Positions 57,121 through 64,000 of a stretch of 64,000 nt of DNA are shown here, piece by piece (positions within the stretch are counted from its first letter, which is position 1; every line of letters begins with the position of its first letter). This DNA is from Isoetes taiwanensis. Taxonomy: Eukaryota; Streptophyta; Lycopodiopsida; Isoetales; Isoetaceae. Where the stretch lies: contig JAJEKV010000045.1 of NCBI GenBank assembly GCA_021234155.1, positions 228,315 to 292,314 on the forward strand, written 5' to 3'. Below the pieces are notes generated by a model. The model saw nothing but the letters and a program-made list of their open reading frames with translations, was not told the origin of the DNA and did no database searches. Made by a program: the position numbers and the translations under genes.

Positions 57121-58259
57121 GAAAAAAAAAATCAACCTCGCAAGTCTACCAAGAAATATTTTTGCAACATGGTCATTTATCATTGATCGTCACAAGCCAC
57201 GTATGTCAACATACATCAAGGCAAGATAAAATTAGATTTATGGATGTCATGTACGATGAATTGGTTCATTGGATTCGTCCCCATATTGTGACTCTTTTAA
57301 CATGAGAGAACTTGAAATTTCGGAAAAGCAAATCTATTATGGGTTCTAAATCATTAGCTACACAACATGGAAACTTGCTCGCTCGTTCCGCCTTTAAAAT
57401 GGAAAATGGCATGGTGACTCCGGCCACCGTATTTTGAAGGTAAATCAAGGCAAATCATCTCACACCAATTACCATAAGTTGTGGGTACCGAACTGGTCAC
57501 ATCTCCGTGATTCCTATCCCAGCCTCGGCCGGGCTATGGATTGCGGGAATCGCCTCAGATTCCATGTCGCCATACATCTAGGAGAATACTGAACTCTCTA
57601 AAACTCCACTTATGTATGCCTGCCCAGAGCGACAATCGCACATCAATATCTAATAATAGTATGAGTTAAATGAAATGGTGTCTATAGGTCCAAATTAGAT
57701 GAGAATAAAATAGTACACCATCTTCTTGTCCTTTTGTATTGCCCGTGTTGGGGCAATTTGTTGCAGCCGGAGATCATAAGAGATATACAAAGGGCATACA
57801 TTCTTTGTGCTAATAATTGAAGATTCACTTTGCTTGGCCAAAAATTGTGTACAAATTTTCTAAAGACAAGCTTGACCCCCAACACTACAACAAAATATAT
57901 AGGGTTTTTCATTGGATATATAGCGTCACAAAGGACACTACGGGTATTCCCTCAAATTCCCACTAGTCAGTCACAGCCGACAAGCAGTTCTATACTTCAT
58001 GTCGTATTGACACTTCATTTTACGTCAATCCATTGCATCATTGATTCCACATAACGAAAAATGACATAATGACTAATTCGCGTGCTTGAACGATTACATT
58101 TAAGGCTGCTTTTTATTCAAGCTTATTCAATACTCAGGTCACATTTTGCCTCATAAAAATTGCTACACTAGTTTGATGACCTTGTCTTCCATAGATGTAT
58201 GACCTGTATCATACTTTTACTCTCTTATAACTCGCTTTTGTATTATTTTCAGCTATGAC
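57121..58259. other. no gene recognised
   Basis: Mixed AT-rich DNA. The 69-codon frame at 57096-57305 starts in the minisatellite and shows no domain. Confidence 0.4.
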
Positions 58260-58701
58260 GAGAGAGCAAAGGTTTTGCTGCTGTTGCTATCGTGGTTTTA
58301 CTGGAGGATTTAATATCATGCCCTCCAGACCGCCTCTTCGCTTGCCCATAATGTAGAGCAAGATGTTCGACACAAGTGCCCGCCAACCCGCCGATTCATT
58401 GCTGAATACCAAGGCCGGGCATTTGTTGGGTCATAATTCTCCGTGAGGTTATGGATGCATGGACTCGGGCTTGTGTTCTTCCTCGACTCAGATTGAACTG
58501 TCTTCTACATAACACAAGATGCCGCCAGACCATATCGTTGTTTTTCTAAACCCTTCGGGCGGGGTTTTTTAATCCTCACAAGATTATCGCTTGTCAGTTT
58601 CTTCTTGTTTTGATCCATAGGCTACCGGGTTCTCACAGGACTTAAAAATCTATTCTATTTCATTCTATTCTATTCTATTCTATTCTATTCTATTCTATTC
58701 T
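58260..58701 (+). mobile_element. LINE/SINE-type 3' end with (TTCTA)n tail
   Basis: GC-richer than its flanks. It contains CCCTTCGGGCGGGGTTTTTTAATCC (first 20 bases CCCTTCGGGCGGGGTTTTTT, about 58552-58571), related to the loop region of the compound hairpins and to the 3' flank of the LINE at 9.4 kb. It ends with GGACTTAAAAATC and eight or more TTCTA pentamers (58649-58701). No RT motif, so it is a truncated LINE or a SINE borrowing its tail. Confidence 0.65.
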
Positions 58702-60453
58702 TATTTTATTTTGTAACATGATTGTCACTTTTCATTACATAGCTAAACTTAATAAATTAGTTTATTTTTGTAATATTTGTGTAGCAAAATTGTATCAATG
58801 TCAAATTCTTGGCACACCTACGCGCTCAATTTTATGGACACATGAACCATATCATCTATTTTCTAGTCTTTTATTGTAATTCTATCTTTAATTTTTGCCA
58901 CTTTTGTATTTCATCAATATGTGCACTTTGTTTACATTTTCTTGTAGTTTAGATGCTTTTAATTGAAAGTTTTATGTTCATAGAGTACATTAATTTAAAT
59001 CCATAGTTTCATTATGCATAATAAACAAAGGAAAACAATTGATATAGAAGTGATCAAGACGCGAAGATGAAAAAAAATTACTAGACAAAAAATAAAGGAA
59101 CATCATTCTCCATTTAGAATGTTTCGCCAACATAAATCCAATATATTATTAGATTTCAAACATCCGATACAATAGAGCCTTTTAAAGTCGCATGGATTGG
59201 AAACATTCAATACCACAAGAGTGCCGTAAAATTTGTTGACGCCCCATAGTATTTTCGTTCCAAAATAGGCTCTTCATCGCTCTATTAATTTTCTTCCGCT
59301 TTGGGAATGGGAAATCATGGCTCTCCTCGATCTTCATGCCTCTTTCACATGCATTTGAAGTGCATAAAATGCACAAACTCAATATTTTGACCGCCCAAAG
59401 ACATAACAAAAATATGTCAAGTGTTGTGAGTCACATAGTACAACGACCTACTACACAAAATCACCACAAAGGGTTTGCATAGAAGACGAGATGTCCCTAA
59501 GGTTTGAGAAACATTGTTTTATCACAAAATCATCCCAAAACGTAAGAACACTTACATGAACATTTGTGTCAGCCTAAATTGGAGGAACTGAAAGTAAAAG
59601 ATATGCATTGCAAGACAAATTGAAAGTATAATCTTACTCGCTATTAATTTCCAAACCAAAGAAAATACTTGATCTCTCAAGTAAAAGTGAGGCAAATTTC
59701 TTCCTACAAAGATATTACAAGATGTAAGTATCCACATTATCATTATAGGAGAAATGGTGGAATCCAAGTGAAATACTCACAATGTCTTTGCCTTTACTTT
59801 CTCTCAGCTACATCTATTGTGCCCATCATTTCAGTAATGTAATAAATCTACCCGATCTTGGTTGAGTTGAGAGGTAATGATTATGAACATAAAATATGAT
59901 TCCATGTATTACATGGTCTACTATATCCGCCACCGTGAATGCTTTGAAGAAGGTCGCGCAATGAATCGAGATTTGGATTGTGGCATCAGAGTAGTTGCAC
60001 CGTTCCGCGAAGGAATCGTTCGCATGCATATGTGGTTTCAAGCAAGTCTCGACACAGCGTAGTTCTATGGGTGACAGCCTTTCAAGATGTTGGTGAAGAG
60101 CTTTTTATTTGGTCAGCATTAAAGAAAGCAATGCAGATGTTTGAAACTCAATAATAGTCGAAATCTTGACCATATTGTCCAAAGACACCTTTTTTAACAC
60201 ATTCAGATTCAAAATAAGCAAATTAAAGAAGAAAACATATAATAACATCCGTGAGGAACGTATATGTTGTTGAGAGAAATTGAGAAGGTAAACTATTCCA
60301 TGACCCATCTAATTTGGTTCCAGAAATCTATAAGCCGGGCTTTGATGTTTATATGAGCCTAAGATTTTGAGATGGTGTTTATAAATATTTTGATGACCAT
60401 TAACAGAGGTATTGTGAATACCTTGTACATTGTAAATATGCCTGCTTTTTGTA
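58702..60453. other. no gene recognised
   Basis: AT-rich DNA with only short frames (longest about 75 codons) and no recognised motif. Confidence 0.45.
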
Positions 60454-60705
60454 TAGCAACGCTCATTTTGTTATCCCATATTATGTAAATAAATTCAAAT
60501 AGATTTCAAACACTTTGTGCCTATATTTGGTCCCAAGACGATGCGGTGGTGGCTTCATAAGAACAATTTCGCGTTATCGTACGTGCCTTGGTTTTTTTTT
60601 ATAGTAACGCTCATTTTGTTGTCCCCATATTATGCAAAAACAAATTCACATAGATTAAACACTCAGCCCATATATTTGGTCATGCATGCATGCGTGGTAG
60701 CTTCA
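60454..60705. repeat. two tandem ~108-bp direct repeats
   Basis: 60454-60559 and 60596-60705 share TATAG-AACGCTCATTTTGTT, CCCATATTATG and TATATTTGGTC, both ending in GGTAGCTTCAT or GGTGGCTTCAT. The second copy holds an extra CATGCATGCATG. Confidence 0.85.
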
Positions 60706-61286
60706 TGCATTACTTTGTATACATCAGGAATATCCCTGTTCTAACAAATGAACATCTTTAAGATGCTGGGATTCTGTTTTTGCCGGGCAAATTTATTCCT
60801 GAGAATGTTTTTATGTTATGTCCAAAACTTAGGAAGGCATCAAGATCTAATGCTTTATGACAGAATCCGGGGCTTTTGCTAATAAATAATACAATATGGG
60901 TGATACGCCAGTTAAAAAATCTGAAGAATAAAAGATTCACTAAATTAAGAGTGCATGTAGATATTTTTTAATAACTTGAAAATTGCAAAGCAGACAATGC
61001 AATTCAAGTCTGACAGATATGCATGCTGCGATGTGCACATGTAACCTATTGCTAACCTGCGAAAACTACTAACATCTTATTATGCCAGAAGAAAATGTTA
61101 CCTCAACCACGCCTAAATTATGCTGCGAAATTTAGGAAAGGTGTAGATAGGAGTTCAAAATTTATCCGATGCATGGCGTAAATGTTGGATGCATGCCCTA
61201 ATTCGTTGGGTGTAACAAGAAAAGAAGGTTTAATGTAGCCTTCTTCTTCCCACACAAACGTGCAAATCGCTGGCCCATGAGCAAAG
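60706..61286. other. no gene recognised
   Basis: AT-rich spacer, nothing recognised. Confidence 0.4.
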
Positions 61287-61375
61287 AATATGATTAGATT
61301 AGATTAGATTAGATGGAATTCATAATCGCCGCCTTTTGTGACAAGAAAGGAACTTAGATTAGATTAGATGGAATT
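61287..61375. repeat. (GATTA)n microsatellite in two blocks
   Basis: GATTAGATTAGATTA runs at about 61291-61313 and 61353-61372, both followed by GATGGAATT, so the tract and its flank are duplicated. Pentanucleotide tails of this kind resemble the TTCTA tails of LINEs in the window. Confidence 0.8.
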
Positions 61376-61899
61376 TGAAGAAGAGCATCGCCTTTCCCCA
61401 ACAAATTAGGTCAAGTTTACAATATTTCCTTCCATCCGAAAGCCAAGACATGAAACAAAGAATAATCGGGATATTTCACCGGAACCAAGTTGTGGTGGAC
61501 TTGGAGCAGTTTCTCTGCTAGAAATGATCTAACAATTCTTTTGCTTTATTTATGAATTCATTTAAATCACTGCAGCCTCTCCTCGCATCTCTTAGAACAG
61601 CCATATAATAGAAGAATTTGATTGCATTTTACTTAATGTAACAACTGACCGCGGGAGGTTATGCCAGATAAAATATGTTCGATTCATGATGATGTTGTAG
61701 AAAAGTTTAATTCTTGCACTAATTCGCATGAAAACCAACAAAACATAGGCTTCCTCATTCATCTTAGCAGCATTTTCTACAATGAGGGACAAAGGGATAT
61801 CGCGACATAACTACCCACCTAAAAATAAAGGGAAAAATCCAATTATATCATTTGGACCCCAAACAAATACAATGCCAATAGATGAGTGGTCGATGTACC
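61376..61899. other. no gene recognised
   Basis: AT-rich spacer before the third hairpin copy. Confidence 0.4.
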
Positions 61900-61973
61900 G
61901 CCGAAAAGCTTATCACCGGATTAAAACCCTCACTTTCTCGCTTCGGTGGAAAAACCTTAGTGATAAGCTCGGC
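61900..61973 (-). repeat. compound hairpin, locus 3 (sequence-divergent)
   Basis: AGCTTATCAC (61907-61916) pairs perfectly with GTGATAAGCT (61960-61969), flanked by GCCG/CGGC after a 3-base bulge. The inside retains the AAAACCC and GG-AAAAACC words of the other two copies. Stem sequence differs from loci 1 and 2, yet pairing is kept. Confidence 0.8.
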
Positions 61974-62105
61974 AAGGGCTGGGCTTAGACAAACGTGAAG
62001 GTATGAATCGCCCCCAAAACCCGGGCTGCATGGAGAAGTCAAAATCGATGGCGCTAACCCAGACTTAATATCACCAACAACAAACGGTGAAACATACCAA
62101 AGAAT

Positions 62106-62142
62106 AGCATCACCAAAGGTGGAAAGCATCACCCACCGCGGA
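62106..62142 (-). repeat. mini-hairpins beside locus 3
   Basis: GCATCACCAAAGGTGGAAA followed directly by GCATCACCC-ACCGCGGA: same unit type as the array at 15559-15735, again on the same side of the compound hairpin. Confidence 0.75.
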
Positions 62143-62196
62143 AAACATGATAAACGTAACTTGTACAAAATATACCAAACAAAGAAGGGGAGGGTG

Positions 62197-62747
62197 GTTC
62201 AAAGAGAATAAGGCACCGAGAGAAGAGGAAGCCATGAAACGCCGGCGAAGAACTCGCACAGCAGCAAACGCCAACCGATGATGCATTTGCAACGCGATGG
62301 CGCATGCATGACGCGATGTACGTATAGTGACAGCTGCCTTTGAGTAAGAATGCCGATTGCCACGCGAATCGCATCTACATTCTTGCACCGGGCACTGCGA
62401 TGAAACCAACAAAACGCCCGGTCACCAAAGGATCTCCCTTAACAAACTAGGATCGAGAGGACTTAAGGTCACAGTGATGAAGGCTAAAGGCCGAAAAGGA
62501 CAAGCAGAAAGCAACGCCAAATTGGCCAAAATCCAGTGTGAAGAAGCCCTCGGAAACAACTTCAAAGAGAAGGGCGGCATCACGAGAGAAGAGGAAGCCG
62601 GCGAAACGCCGATGAAGAACTCGCAATAGCAGGCAAACGCCCAACCCGATGAGTTGCCCAAACGCATATGCATGTACGCGACGCGATGCAATGCATGCAT
62701 GCTCGCCTTTGAGTAAGAATGCGTCATTCGCCACGGTCCATCGCATT
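62197..62747. repeat. ~180-bp direct repeats, 367 bp apart
   Basis: 62197-62375 and 62563-62747 share TTCAAAGAGAA, GAGAGAAGAGGAAGCC, GAAGAACTCGCA, GCAAACGCC and CGATG, ending in GCCTTTGAGTAAGAATGC. Several short indels separate them. They belong to the same GC-richer element as the hairpin at 61900. Confidence 0.85.
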
Positions 62748-63659
62748 ACTATCATGCTTTTCCCGTAGAAACATGTTGCATAAATATTTTGGATGTGCAA
62801 TGCAACAAATTCCGTGATAGATTTCCTCGGTTAATAATTTTGTGGCTCTTGCATGCATGTGGTAGCTTGCAACAAGGTTGAAACCGCCGTAAATTAATGG
62901 GAGCAAGTTGGTTGAGCCGCAGAGGACCGACAACCACTTTCATCATAACTTCCGTGGTAGTATCTTTGAATAATAAGGCTAACATTTGGTTCACGCTACC
63001 TTTTTACCATAGTTGATGTCAATATAATCTTGAATTTATCGGACTTATCAAGGAGCGGCCAGTTTTCATATGATTTGATCCCATTCATAAAATGTACGAA
63101 CATTTTTACTAATGCGAAAATAGTAAGGACAACAAACATCCCCTGCACTACGATCTTGGCCCCATGCGCATGCAGCTTATTCTAACCTGCGGACGCCTCG
63201 CTATGCGAACGTAACAGCCACCCAAATGTTGCCTCATGGTAAAGTTAGCCTACCACTCCATGCCACCACCAATTACCATTGCTAATGCACTTATACAAGA
63301 CAACTAATCCAACATCTCATGAATTTAGACAAAGCATTAGAAAATGGAACAATGCTTTAGCTTCGGATCTCTAGCCATCAAAATCCCATCAGCCGTGTCA
63401 CAAACACTCCGTGAGGCCCGGCATATCACTAGAGTCAACAGAATGTCACACATCATGGGTGGATTACAAACATCCAAATAGACAACCAATTTAATGGCAA
63501 ATATATATTCTAGACAATGCATAAACAATAGATAGGAGATATGAATATGTTCATGCCCTTAGAAGAGACACAAGTCGTATTTAATTAAAGTGGGTCAACC
63601 CCAAGTTTGACTCGTGATCAAAATGGGGACTCATATCACAAAATTTAAGTTTTACATTG
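62748..63659. other. no gene recognised
   Basis: Intergenic DNA without a motif that I can support. Confidence 0.4.
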
Positions 63660-63925
63660 AATCGCTGTTAGATCGTGTGGAGGAAGGGAGAAGGGATAGT
63701 TGAGAGGTCATGGAAGGATAAGTTAGGTTAGTTGGGAAGGAGGGTCTCAAAAGGGGGGTGAGAAGAGGGGCAAGGGGAGGTGGAGAAGGAGGGGTGCAAG
63801 GGGAAGGAAGTCTGGAAAAGGCAGAGAAGAAAAGGAGGAAACGGAAATGGATGAAAGAGGGGGTGGAAGGGGGTGGAAGAGGGGGTGGAAGAAGAGGTGT
63901 GGAAGGAGGAAACTTAGTGGAATAT
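63660..63925. repeat. G/A-rich homopurine tract with GGGGGTGGAAG units
   Basis: Nearly all purines on the plus strand over about 260 bp, with GAGGGGGTGGAAG repeated three times at 63858-63898. It could form triplex or G-quadruplex structures. The minus-strand Pro/Leu/Ser-rich frame is the tract read as protein. Confidence 0.85.
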
Positions 63926-64000
63926 CCTGAGATTTAAAATTATAAATAGGACACGAATGGAATAAATAATGGAATGAAATGGACACAACTGGAACAACAA

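Noticed and set aside
58552-58575. Bacterial rho-independent terminator
   Set aside because: The CCC-TTC-GGG plus T run resembles one by chance; the context is a plant retroelement 3' end.
63747-63986. Proline/leucine-rich minus-strand protein
   Set aside because: It is the complement of the homopurine tract.

Overview
The window reads as nuclear DNA of a plant, and almost all of it is decayed transposable elements. Plant features are telobox-like TTTAGGG tracts inside a minisatellite at 56.64-57.12 kb, L1-type LINEs with the plant zf-RVT tail, a Ty3/gypsy element with a tRNA-Asp-like primer site, and GT-AG introns with a CTAAC branch site. The mixture of element classes is not that of a typical flowering plant: non-L1 LINEs with YADD reverse transcriptase, a Penelope-like reverse transcriptase, and a DIRS-like reverse transcriptase beside L1 and gypsy. 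I therefore infer a non-flowering land plant (bryophyte, lycophyte, fern or gymnosperm) with moderate-to-low confidence. There is no bacterial operon structure, no rRNA or tRNA gene that I could recognise, and no CRISPR array.

Layout. 0-5.1 kb: a gypsy integrase remnant between two ~315-bp direct repeats, then two arrays of short palindromic or bidirectional repeats. 5.18-9.47 kb (+): a non-L1 LINE (coiled coil, endonuclease, RT, Cys/His tail). 9.47-14.38 kb: a Penelope-like RT enclosed by ~140-bp inverted repeats. 15.2-16.6 kb (-): a DIRS-like RT with an elaborate hairpin and mini-hairpins downstream. 16.8-17.5 kb (+): the 3' end of an L1 LINE. 17.6-23.6 kb (-): a nearly full-length but decayed L1 LINE ending in poly(A). 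24.5-36.15 kb (+): another LINE whose first ~4.3 kb (TATA-containing leader, zinc-knuckle frame, ~155-bp subrepeats, ORF1-like region, start of the endonuclease) is present twice in tandem; the second copy runs into RT and ends in a (TTCTA)n tail. 37.0-37.6 kb: a minisatellite. 39.26-50.32 kb (+): a complete Ty3/gypsy element with two LTRs and gag, protease, RT, RNase H and integrase, plus about 4 kb of unassigned sequence after pol. 53.0-56.3 kb (-): the only probable host gene, or gene relic, with spliced exons, a zf-4CXXC_R1 (CDCA7-type) zinc-finger signature and coiled-coil segments. 56.6-64 kb: minisatellites, LINE/SINE tails, another copy of the hairpin family and a homopurine tract.

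Two cross-cutting observations matter. First, three far-apart copies of one hairpin keep their stems although the bases differ, including two G.U-type pairs, which suggests selection on a folded nucleic acid. Second, nearly every coding region, including the probable host gene and the two near-identical 4.3-kb copies, is broken by small indels rather than only by point mutations. This could be decay, but it also fits consensus error in a long-read assembly, so 'pseudogene' calls here are provisional.
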